From Siphlonurus alternatus (Eukaryota > Arthropoda > Insecta > Ephemeroptera > Siphlonuridae): a stretch of 64,000 bases of DNA. Under the pieces are notes generated by a model, which worked only from the letters and a program-made list of their open reading frames with translations, had not been told where the DNA came from and searched no databases. The stretch spans positions 5,657,142 through 5,721,141 of the forward strand of contig OX463778.1 of the NCBI GenBank assembly GCA_949825025.1. The letters are read 5' to 3'. Numbering within the stretch: position 1 is the stretch's first letter; every line of letters starts with the position of its first letter. The position numbers and the translations under genes are program-made. This document shows positions 22,788 through 35,200 of this stretch, piece by piece.

Positions 22788-23950
22788 TTATATATAATAA
22801 GTCAATAATATATTTTATTTTTTATAGCTACATGTGGTGACTAAAAAATATATAATTACTAAGATGTTTTTTTGTATCCTAAAAATATTGTACTGAAGGC
22901 ATAAAATTCTATGAACTATCATAAATTTTATGAACCACCTGTTTTATATTGTTTAATTAAAACAATTAATATATAAACTATATTTGTACTGAATAGCGAA
23001 AGCTAAATAAAGATTATTTCATTTCATTTCACGAAAAGTTTAAGAAAACAGGTATAGTCTTTTTAATTGTTTCACGTCTTATAATTAACTACGTAGAATT
23101 AAAAATGTTTAAAAATAGTAAAAAATGCACTCCAAAAGTTAATGAATGTTTGTCCGCATGCACAGTAACTTGCCCTTATTTATTTTAATTTACGATCACA
23201 TAAACCTATATTATTAGTTGCATGTGTTTTTTGCATTTCTGGCCAATGCTTTCAAATAAAATTATATAATAATAAAAGTTACGAATATAATTTGATACAA
23301 AAGTTTTTTTTTATGTTGCTGCGTGATGGATGGGTTTTATTTTTTTATATTAATTAATTTTTTTTTAAATAAGTCTCTCCCCCCCCCCCTTCTTCCTCCC
23401 AAATACTGCAAATGAACATTTTATTTATTGTTGTTGATTTGTCTTTTTTGAAAAAAATAAATTAAGTTTTTAATTTTGAATTAGAAAAAAATTAAGAATA
23501 ATAAATTAGATTTTTTTCCTCCACCTGGGCAATGGATATATATTTGTATATCAATGTGTCATTGTTTTAAAATATTCCTAAATTTCCAGTATTTCATTGC
23601 ATGAGTAAATGCAAATTGACCCCGAAATTTATTTCATGGGACAAACTCTAGTAATTTAGACATTTTTAAATTTTTTAAAACCATAACGCTGTGTGTAGAC
23701 ACAGCGTTATGGTTTTAAAAATTTTGCCTGGGTTTTGAAAATATCAAGAAAAACACATTTCTGTCGTATTATAATTAAGGGGTAGATTTTTTTCAATGAT
23801 CGAAATCAGTTCAAATATTTTAATTCCTACACCTTTTTTTTACGTACTTTGCAGTACAATTAAGTCTTGTTGGAGTGGCACTTGCTTTTGTTAAACTTCC
23901 ATATACTAGAGATTCATAAGACACTTCTCTTATTGTCAATGAAAAGCTGT

Positions 23951-24371
23951 TTAAGGGTAAGATAACACGAAACATTGATTGTTGTAGTCCCATTTGATTA
24001 ACATGTAAACCCTAACAACCTAGCTCCATGATCATTATAATTCTGATTTTTTTTTTAGACAGTTCTTGGCACCAAAAAAATGTAGACAAAATTTCAAAAC
24101 AATCGGGCGCTCGATCCGATTTTTTTAAATTGATTTCTTATATAGTTTAGGTCTCCATGGGAAAGCCCTATACTGAAAATTTAAAAAATTATTTAAAAAA
24201 ATTGGATCGTCCGATTGTTTTGAAATTTTTTCCACATTTTTTTTGGTGCCAAGAACTGTCTCTCAAAAAAAAAAAAAACAAAAAAAAAACAATTATTATG
24301 ATGTTGCTAAGGTTTACATGTTAATCAAATGGGACTACAACTATCGATTGTTCGTGTTATCTTACCCTTAA
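23951..24371. mobile_element. TTAA palindrome family D, copy 1
   Basis: Left TTAAGGGTAAGATAACACGA, right end its complement. The inner arms contain TCCCATTTGATTAACATGTA and CAGTTCTTGGCACCAAAAAA. The centre is around CTCCATGGGAAAGCCC. Related to the truncated copy starting at 47437. Confidence 0.8.
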
Positions 24372-24495
24372 TAATATGCAATGATTTTGGACCTAAATTT
24401 ATTATATATATCAGAGATTAATACCATGGCATATGTATATTGTAAATACTCAAACTATTTAATTTTGATTTTATGTATAAATATACATAAAATCA

Positions 24496-24649
24496 AACAC
24501 TCTTTTGATACAAAATGGTTCCTAAGCTTTAATTTAAAGAGTTCACACACTTCACACCACGATATATATATATATATATATATCGTGGTGTGAAGTGTGT
24601 GAACTCTTTAAATTAAAGCTTAGGAACCATTTTGTATCAAAAGAGTGTT
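24496..24649. repeat. 154-bp essentially perfect hairpin with (TA)n centre
   Basis: Left arm AACACTCTTTTGATACAAAA... through ACACTTCACACCACGA, a run of TA repeats, then the complementary arm. I see no mismatch in about 65 bp of non-TA stem. Confidence 0.85.
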
Positions 24650-25024
24650 CTAAATTATTATCACCTTTTTTCTCTCCTTTTACAATGTATAATTAGTGCA
24701 TTCCATTTAATTTTATTATTATAATGTATCATTTTTTATATTTTTTTTATGTGTTTTGTCTACTTTATTGTATTTATATAGTGCCTTAATTGGTTCTGTA
24801 ACTGTTGCTAAATTAGTAATAATTTGAATTTAGACTTTGGTGAATCTTTAAATTGCGCAAAAAAAAAAAAAAAAAAAAAAAAATCATTTTGGATTTTAGA
24901 ATATTTAGATGCTTTAACCAAATTACTTTGCCACAAACCGATAGTATTTCAATACAATTCCATCCTGTTCTATCACGCTGCAAGCTATTGTGCTTATAAT
25001 CAAACTTGACAAGCAGTCGAGAGC

Positions 25025-26975
25025 TTAAAGGAGGGGAACCGCTTCAGCTTTTATATTTTTAATTTTTTATAAATAATGTCAAACTTACTTGTGCACCAAA
25101 AAAATAGTCACCACCCTCCTCCTTCCACCATTTCAGCAGTTGATTTTCAAAAAGTGCGCCAAAGAAAATTGGGGCTTATGACGTAAAGCGCCATGATACA
25201 GAGCGAACTTGAGTAGGAGGCCACAGCACGACCGCGCCCACTTTTCAATAGCCGTCCTACTGAGCAGCAGGTTTGCGTGTAATCAAATGGGAGAGGGCTT
25301 CACTTTGGTCGCGGTTTACGACAATTACGCTGTATGCTAGAGTTTTCAAAATGAAACAAGTTTAACTCTAATATAGTTTAATCTTACTGGACAACCTTTT
25401 TTTTCACGCAAAAACAATACTAAAAAACTTAAATTAAACTTTTATGAACCCGACTTCTGCTACTTCTGTTACATCTGCGCATGCGCCGGCATGCGCGAAG
25501 TAATAAAAGTCAGTTTACTGGCGATGACGTCATATGAACATTGAAAGCCTTTCTTCATAGCGAGTGACTTTCACTTTACTTAATTGCATTTTCTATACTT
25601 TGTATATATCAAGTAAAGTTATTTACTACATCGAAAATAATGTATGAAAGTTGATTCAAGTACTTTTGTATTTTCAATATTTCGTGACGTCATGATACAT
25701 TACTAAAGCTTGGAAGATAGAACCAAGTTCCCGCCCTAACTTTACCGTCTTATTTCTCAAGAAGTATGATATTTATGAACTAAATAAAATAATTAGCAAA
25801 CGGGAGACTACATTGAAATATTATCGCACTACAAAACACCTTCATTAATATCAAGTAAATATTTAAAAAAAAATATTTCCTCCCGATTACATTGCATGTT
25901 ATTTTTTTAAATTCCGGACGGCTAATGTCTCGACAGATGACGATCGCGCCGGCTGGGTTGTGGCAGAGCATACTTGAGTAGGAGGCCAAAACCCAGCCGG
26001 CGCGATCGTCATCTGTCGAGACATTAGCCGTCCGGAATTTAAAAAATAACATGCAATGTAATCGGGAGGAAATATTTTTTTTTAAATATTTACTTGATAT
26101 TAATGAAGGTGTCTTGTAGTGCGATAATACTTCAATGTAGTCTCCCGTTTGCTAATTATTTTATTTAGTTCATAAATATCATACTTCTTGAGAAATAAGA
26201 CGGTAAAGTTAGGGCGGGAACTTGGTTCTATCTTCCAAGCTTTAGTAATGTATCATGACGTCACGAAATATTGAAATTACAAAAGTACTTGAATCAACTT
26301 TCATACATTATTTTCGATGTAGTAAATAACTTTACTTGATATATACAAAGTATAGAAAATGCAATTAAGTAAAGTGAAAGTCACTCGCTATGAAGAAAGG
26401 CTTTCAATGTTCATTTGACGTCATCGCCAGTAAACTGACTTTTATTACTTCGCGCATGCCGGCGCATGCGCAGATGTAACAGAAGTAGCAGAAGTCGGGT
26501 TCATAAAAGTTTAATTTAAGTGTATTAATATTGTTTTTGCGTGAAAAAAAAGGTTGTCCAGTAAGATTAAACTATATTAGAGTTAAACTTGTTTCATTTT
26601 GAAAACTCTAGCATACAGCGTAATTGTCGTAAACCGCGACCAAAGTGAAGTCCTCTCCCATTTGATTACACGCAAACCTGCTGCTCAGTAGGACGGCTAT
26701 TGAAAAGTGGGCGCGGTCGTGTTGTGGCCTTCTACTCAAGTTCGCTCTGGTTGTGGCCTCCTACTCAAGTTCGCTCTGCATGATAGGTCAAGCGCAACCA
26801 ATCGTTGATCTTGACGTCATATGCCCCAATTTTCTTCGGCGCGCTTTTTAAATGTCAACTGCTGTACTGGTAGAAAAGGAGGAGGGTGGTGACTATTTTT
26901 TTGGTGCACAAGTAAGTTTGACATTATTTATAAAACATTAAAAATATAAAAGCTGAAGCGGTTCCCCTCCTTTAA
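25025..26975. mobile_element. 1951-bp TTAA palindrome
   Basis: The left arm begins TTAAAGGAGGGGAACCGCTT and the right arm ends with its complement. The arms (about 960 bp each) pair over almost their full length, with small indels. A non-pairing centre at about 25960-25992 holds GCATACTTGAGTAGGAGGCC. No open reading frame longer than about 90 codons and no recognised protein. Confidence 0.85.
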
Positions 26976-27031
26976 AGTATGATTGGTCAAAATAGAGTGC
27001 TATATATATTAGTCACTTTAATTTTTTTCGT

Positions 27032-27819
27032 TTAAAGTAGAGGGTCTATCATCTGACGTCAAAAAAATGAAAACTGAGATAGTATCTTTTTAAAATAGCT
27101 AAATTCCAGTGCTCCTACATATGGAACCGAAATCCAAAAAAAATTCCATCTCACATAGGTTCTCCAGAAAAAAAATTCCAAAGTCAGAGCGAACGCGTCG
27201 CTTAAAATGGGGCCTTATATACCTAAAATTGACCCTCGAATATCTCGAAAAACTACACCGATATTATAGGTGGTATGAAAAAAATATGACGATATTCTAT
27301 GACCTGAGCTTTAACAGAAAAACGAATAACAAAAAATTTGCTGTGGAATCCATTTTTTCGTAAAAAAAAATCAAGAAATTTGTCCATGTTAATTAATTCC
27401 CATAAAAGTTTTTCGTGATTTTATGACGGGGGAAAACGGATTCAAGAACATATACATGTTTTTTAAACAATTAACTATTGGTTAAAGCTCGAGCCAGAAC
27501 ATGGCTATATTTTTTTCATACCACCTGTATATAACGGTGTATTTTTTCGAGATATTCGAGGTTGTTTTTTCAGGTAAGACCCCATGTTAAAAATGACGCA
27601 TTCTCTCTGACTTTGGAATTTTTTTCTGCAGAAACGCCTATGTGAGATGTGAGATGGAGTCTTTTGAATTTCGAGATCTGTTCCATATATATATGCATGC
27701 ATACATGTATAATATATACATGTATACATGTATACGAACACTGGAATTAACTATTTTTAAAAAATACTAACCAGTTTCTTTGTTATCTTTTTTTTTAGTA
27801 GACATATATTCTACTTTAA
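27032..27819. mobile_element. TTAA palindrome family E, diverged copy 2
   Basis: Shares AACGCGTCGCTTAAAATGGG, CTCGAATATCTCGAAAAA and CATACCACCT with 21362-22016. The arms are more diverged and the right arm contains ATGTATACATG expansions near 27700. Confidence 0.7.
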
Positions 27820-28042
27820 TGAAAAAAACGACAACTACGTCCGTGTTAAATTCATCATTCAATTTTATGTTACCTTTTCATATTGTAACTTTTCTCTTTA
27901 TTAAAAATCAAAAAGCACTGTTAAAATTTTGAATGAGGTACGTAGCTAAAAAGCTTTCTGATTGCATGCAGTTTGAGGCATCACACACCAAAAAAAAAAA
28001 AAACAACAACAAACTTTGGTATGGTGCTCTTACATGTTGCAG

Positions 28043-29157
28043 ATGAATAACTCGAAAAAAAGAAGTGCCACCGGCGACATCCAGCAGCCAGCCTCCAAGA
28101 AAGCTTCGAGCCACCAGGGGGAAGCAACACAACGTAAGTTGGAATTTTTTTTCTGGATGTGTGTGACGTAAAGAAAAATTGAGAAATTAACTAATAGAAG
28201 TCATTATAATTATGTATGTATATAATATTTTAAACTGTGCTATCCCTGCTGTCTAAAAGGCACAGTAGGGCGCAGTTGGGCACAGTTGCCCTTCACAGTT
28301 GGACTAAATGGGACTCCCATTTAGTTACAGTTCACTCGCAAAATTCACATGTTAATTCAACTTGGTTCAACTGTACGTCCCATTTGAGATTTGAGACCAG
28401 CCACAAGGGGATTATGAACTAGGCTGCCAAGTTCAAATAACATTGGAAAAAGACATGAATATTGAACTGGGTAGCTAACTGTGCCCAACTGTGCCTTTGA
28501 GTCAGGGATGTTTAAAAAGAAATATCCTGACCTGTATATACATAATAGTGAATTACATTCTTATAATACCAGAAATAAAAATAAAATTGTTTCTGAAGCT
28601 AACGCTTCAAGTTTTTTAGAAAAAAGTTCTGCTTATCAGACAGCCAAAATCTATGATTTTTTACCATTAAGTTTTTGAGGGAAATTAATTGATAGTGAAA
28701 AACTATTTAAAAACAAATTGAAAAACATTCTTATTCATAGTGAAATTTATTCTGTGAAGTTGTATTTTAGTAATAAGATGCCTGAAAATATTTTATCCAG
28801 TGTTATTTTGTAGATTTAATTTATTATATAAGAAGTGACTATTGGTTAATTGTGTTTATGTTTTATTGTCTTGAGGTATCTGTTTTTTTTTTTTTTTTTT
28901 TTGTAAAAATGACGTAACCCATGTTAATTGTACTTGTATATAATAACCAGTGGTTAAATAAAAGAATTGAATTGAACTTGCCTAGTGCGCATATTGTAGG
29001 TCCCTTTTGCCTTAACATAATAATAAGATTTTACTGTATTTTTGTGCTAAACCAAAATTCTGAGCTGATATATGATAAATATTGAAGATATCCTGTTAAT
29101 AATTTAAAGTTCTATAATAAGTTGATTTTGGAACAGTTTTTATAACTCATTTTAAGA

Positions 29158-29235
<78 letters not shown>

Positions 29236-32200
29236 TCGGATCGCAACTATATATAGTTATCTTTATAAAGATTTGCGAGTTTTTTGAAATGCTAAATTGT
29301 CATATAAGAATTTAATGTACAATATGCCATATATAGTTGTATCATAGGGTACAATGCAGTATAATAATAATAGTTGTTTATTGAGAATTAATTGGCACAG
29401 AAAGAAAACCAGTACACAAAGCCCAAAGGGTGACATGAAAAAGGATATCCCATTCACAAACATGCAGTCACCCATACAAGATAGATATCAGATATTTCGA
29501 AATGAAAACACCTATATACTTCGTCAAAATAAATATCATAACAATTATCACAACATTAAATATTATATATTACAGCATATCCAAGTACGGTCTCTTTGTG
29601 GATTCGGGGAGTGAATTAAAAACGGAGACCGGCAATATCTAGGGAAAACAGAATGCATATGTAAAAGCATCATAATTACACTGGAAAGCAGTACTTAGGG
29701 TGACCACGTATAGACCATCCCTATACTATCACTAATCACTGCTCTGTCTTCACTGAACAAAATCATATCCACCATTAAATCTGCTCTATGGTGTAGTAGT
29801 CAGAAAGCACCTCATTCTGGTCCGAGAAGTCCCCGGTTCAATTCCCAAACACGGCAGACTTTTCGTGACTTTTGGGATGGGTGTGACTGATTACTATAGA
29901 TTATGGAGTTGGTAGGAGGAAGGCAGCTTTATATGGCTGTCTATATACTCTGCTGCCCTGCAGTATTCCACTATATAGCTGCCACTGCGCGCAGGCTGCA
30001 CAGATCTGGTAGTAGGAGCCCAGAAGAGTGCAGGAAAGGGTTCTGGGAGCCTGGTCAGCCCCAGCATGGTCGCAAGATAACTCTTACTGACAAAGGCCAA
30101 ACATCAGCCTGGCCACACCCGAAATGGTAAAATGTCATCAAGGAATGACATATTTTTTATGTTACGACATGCATTGACTGAAAATTGAAAGTGCATTTTT
30201 ATTTCAGATGAAGAAAAGAATGCCAAGCTTCCAGTAGATGCAGACGCCCCGCGCTGGGGGCTGGGTCCCAAGCAGAGCCGGGCCGCGCGGCTCCCCAACA
30301 TCCTGAAGGGGCGGCACTCGCCACCGGAGCGCACCTATGTGGAGAGACTGTGCACCCCCAAGCAGCCGAACATCACGTCCGAAGACAAGCTGAACATAGT
30401 GTCTGAGGGCAAGCTGAACATCGCGTCCGAGGGCAAGCTGAACATTGCGTCCGAGGGCAAGCTCTCCACCAGGGACACCCTGCCGCCCCTCAAAGCAACC
30501 AAGCAGGCTGTGCCCTCCAAGGCCCCACCACAGTACGTTGTGGTGCACAAGAACCAGGCCCACTCTGAGCTGCCACCACTGATCCAAAACAACTTGGCCA
30601 CAATCATAAACCTGCTTCACCAGTCGCAAGTCGGAGGAAGAGTCAATTTCATGGTGGTCAAGCAGAACTCCTTCATTCAGCCTGCTGAACCAGACAATAA
30701 GCAGGCCATCCAGCCCACTTTTACTTTAAAAACAGACCCAGCGTCAAGCCCCATTTCTGCTGCTGAACCAAACAATAAGCAGGCCATCCAGCCCACTTTT
30801 ACTTTAAAAACGGACCCAGTGTCAAGCCCCATTTCTGCTGTTGAACCAGACAAAAAGCAGGCCATCCAGCCCACTTTTACTTTAAAAACGGACCCAGTGT
30901 CAAGACCCATTTCTGCTGCTGAACCAGATAAAAAGCAGGCCATCCAGCCCACTTTTACTTTAAAAACAGACCCAGTGTCAAGACCCATTTCTGCTGCTGA
31001 ACCAAACAAAAATCAGGCCATCCAGCCCACTTTTACTTTAAAAACGGACCCAGTGTCAAGACCCATTTCTGCTGCTAAGATGGACCCTACTTCAGGCATT
31101 GCAGGGCCTAGTTGTAATGCCAAAAAAGACCCAGTGTCAATCAAGGGGGTCGGAGCAGAGAGCACACAAAGAGCCGTGCCCACAAATGTGGATAGTACAG
31201 AAGTCAAGTCTCAAAGATCCCCTGGCTCTGCGGCCCAGTGTGTTGCTACGGAGGTCCACGCTGCTAGTGATGTGTCTACTTCTAATGCAAGCAGTATTGT
31301 GGCCCCCAGTATCACAAACACTAGCTCTACAGTTGCCACCAGTAATACAGCCCCCGCTAGCTCTAGAGTTGCCAGCAGTAATACAGTCTCCATTAACAGC
31401 ACTGGCTACACAGCTCCTGCGCCCCCCAATCAGGTGATGGAGGGACCTCGCAGCATGCAATTAGAGGAGAGACTGCAGGATCCAAGGGAGGAAGCAAAGT
31501 CTGCGGAGCTGTCCTCTGGCAAGTTATTTTATTTTACACATTTGACCCTCTCTGATTCTAATTTCATGAAAACTAAAAACATTTAAGTGGGCAAAAATGT
31601 TATTGAATAATGAAAACTCAAACGCTGCAAAATTAACAGTGTGACTGTGTTAATTTAAGTCGATCATCATGAAAAATTTCATTGCAGAAATGAATAGAAG
31701 CTACCAAATTATGTTTACTCTGATTTTTTTCAGATTTTTTGGAGTCCCAGAACTTTTTTTTAAAATAATTATTGAAAGTTTTGTAAGTTAAGTTAGCACC
31801 CCTGAATCCTTAATAAAAAGGATAGTGCCTGGACGCCTAGCTATTGACGCCTCCAGGGGGCAAGGTCGCACTTTCAATAATTATTTAAAAATAGTTCTGG
31901 AAAAAAAAAAAAAAAAATCTGAAAAAGTTGAGAGTAGCATAATTTGGCACCCTATATTCATTTCTGCAATAAAATAAAGGTTTGAATTACGAGGGTCGTA
32001 TGATAAGTTCCTTAAGTCGTATAGAAAAAAATCCAGCGAGAAAAAATTAACAACTATACCGACTTAAAAGAGGAGTCAGCGAGTTGAGTGCGCAGTGCAT
32101 GACGGGAATGACGTCACGCACGATATATGTGCATACGAAAAAGTTACGTCGGCTCCTCAAAAGCTGCGCAGTAGAAATTTATGCAAGTTGCGCAATACGA

Positions 32201-35200
32201 GCATCTGCTGAAGTTATATAGTGTTGTTGATCCCGTTGATCCAGTCAGCTGTTAACCGGTAGACCGCATCATTTGAAATGAAAATTTGCCACGGATTTTG
32301 GTATTGTATCGGAATTTTCTCAAAATTTTTATGAAGGGCTAATAAAGGTTATGACACTTTCTGATTCACCATAACATGTTCTATCTTAGAATATTTTTTA
32401 AACACATTTTACGGGAGATTGCGAAAGAAATTAAAGTTCGAATAAAAAAGAAGCCACGTTTTTCGAGCGTTAGCATGGAGTAGATGGACGAAGTCATCGA
32501 CTTTAAGACCCAAATGCTCAGAATTTTTACGAAGGACGGTCTCAACTGATTTCAGATCCTTATTTATGGTGCTCCAAAGTAACTTTTTACATGCAAGAGA
32601 ATGAGCTTTACCATCGGTCAATTTTTCACTCACTCTACTTTAAGTGATATTTCAATAGGTCAGATACAAATTTTTACCCCGATATCACTTATATTAATTT
32701 CTGGGGGTCAGTTTTCGTGAAGCTAGCTAGATTTTCACAGTTCGGCCATTTTGTGAGAATCACAGTTCAGCCAAGTGTCTTTGACTAGGTACCTCTGTGA
32801 ATTTCACAATTGCGCCGAAGCACAAGGGGATTAACAACCGGGCTGCCAAGTTCAAATTACAATGTTAATAGAACACAAGATTGAACTTGGCACCTAACTG
32901 TGCCCAACTGTGCCGTGGAGTCAGGGCTCCCTCAAAATTGACTAAATTTGAACTTTGAACCAGTATAACACCCACTGCTGTGATATTCCAGGGATGTTTT
33001 TTTATCTTTGGTATTGCGCCGTGATCGAATGATCTATTCTGTGCCACCAGACACCGCAAATAGTTTGATTTTTGCTTTAAAAACAAGCAATTATGAAATT
33101 TCATGGACCGTCACCACCCTTTTTTTGGGCCTTAAAAAGCTCATTTGCGGCACCCCTAACGCGGCAAGTTTTTTCGTCGTAATTTTTCATTGGAGATGTA
33201 ATATAATTATATCATTAGAAAGCCCATGATCTCTACTATTTGCTGATGTTACATAAGACTGTCTGTATTCAAAATTTTGTGTATTTTTTTAATGAAATCT
33301 TAAATGACAGATGATTTTGGCCAAACAGTGAAGGGTACACTTCAGTGAGGCATATATCCTATTAAAAATTTAGGTAACAAATAAACAGCACTAGAGCCTG
33401 ATAGAGTAAGGTTTTCTGATGTTTTCACGAGATTTTCATGAATTTCCCATGCATCAACTTTTTTCTGCAACAGATATTGAAACTGGTAAAAAGTACTAAT
33501 TTTTGGTCAAATTTTAATTTCCCGACCGTGCTTCACGAAAACTGACCCCCAGAAATTAATATAAGTGATATCGGGGTAAAAATTTGTATCTGACCTACTG
33601 AAATATTACTTAACCTGGTACAGTTGTTAATTTTATCTAGCCGGATTTTTTCTATACGACATAAGGAACTTATCATATGACCCTCGTATTTGACCACAGT
33701 ATTGACATGTTGCAGACCTACGCCAGGTGGTGCGGGCGCAGGCGGAGGAGATAATGAGACTTCGCAGCGACAACAACGTTCTGAGGGACCAGAACGCCAC
33801 CCTGCAGTCGCGACTGAAGATCCTCTACAAGATTCCTCGTGAGTAACAATTTTCACAGCTCACATTCACAACTTTTTTTTAACTTGTTTATTCGTAAAAA
33901 CACGACATAAGACTTTATACATAACAATATTCAGTACACCTTAAGAGTTTGAGAACTCGTTATATTTATCAATTTTAAATCATAGCAAGATGACACAATA
34001 TAATAATAGACAATTGTTTAGTTTATATAAATATTAAAAGAATTAGAAGTTACAGATGTAGCCCACAGACAATTTATTGTCTGTGTGTAGCCTGAAAATA
34101 ACTTTATGAAAATGTATTATGTAATAACTTAGAATACAGTAGCTGCATTACCCTATTAATTGAGTAAATAAAGTAAAATTATTACGGACTACTTAAATAA
34201 TTAATATTAAAGGTTGATATATTAGAAAAATGTATAATTTTATATATTATTAAGATAATACAGAAATACATATATTATTCAGTATAAACAAATTTAATTA
34301 TATCTTATTATAATTTTTTATTTTTGATGTAAAATTCAATACACAGACAATAATAAAGGCAACAATGAAGAGCCAAATAATTTAAGGAACAAGAATGACA
34401 GAAGTCCCCCCCCCCCCATATTTTGCGGTGAGAAAAAAATTAAGAACAGTGATGATGAATCACACTAAACTATTAAACTATTAATGCAAAAATTTTTTTT
34501 TTTGGTCGAACTATTGGTTGGTTATCAATGGCGGAACTTATTTTTCAACATTGTTCCCAGTGCTCTCTGGGTCTCCCAATACCCAGTCTGCACGCCAGAC
34601 AATTAAGTACCGTTTCTAAGTGGGGGCACGTATGTTGTTTGCACAACATTCCGCGGTCTTATTCACCCCAGCGGAGTATAGACATGCAGCCATAAGCTGC
34701 AGCCTTCCTCCTACCAACTCCTTCATCTAGTAGCCAGTCACACCCATCTCAAGTCTCGAAAATTCTGCTGTGTTCGGGATTTGAACCGGGAACCTCTCGG
34801 ACGAGAGCCAATTAAGTGTACTAAACGGTACACTACACCAAAGAGCTAGTTTGTTGAAATGTTAAATGTATTAAATTTTGTACTTGGAAGTGATGGAGGT
34901 TTTGTTTCAGAGAGCCAGCAGCGCCAGGAGGAGATGTTGATGCGGATCATCGAGCAGCTACCGCAGCTGGCGAGCACCGGCCCCCCCTCAACGGTGGGCA
35001 CTCCAATCTTCCCGCCGGTGTGCACCATGATCAACAACGAGGTACATTGTCTGGAAATACAATGAACGTTCTCATAAAATAATTATATTAAATGTAGCAA
35101 TAGTGAATCAATCCATACCCAGTGCCTCTTATGATCAAATCCCCCTATAAAATAAAGGGATCAGATTCTAATTAAAATCCCCTTAAAAATAAAAGCATCA

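Noticed and set aside
29783..29855. Functional tRNA gene
   Set aside because: Boxes A and B are present but the acceptor stem does not pair and the sequence continues into a shared SINE body with a second copy at 34540-34850.
30204..31460. Several long minus-strand open frames (up to 141 codons) opposite the BEN gene
   Set aside because: They are antisense shadows of the GC-rich exon and its repeats; the plus strand has joined phases and recognisable domains.
32409..32633. Mariner transposase inside the CGAGGGTC element
   Set aside because: Only 74 codons; I see no D,D34D-type motif and no familiar transposase sequence.
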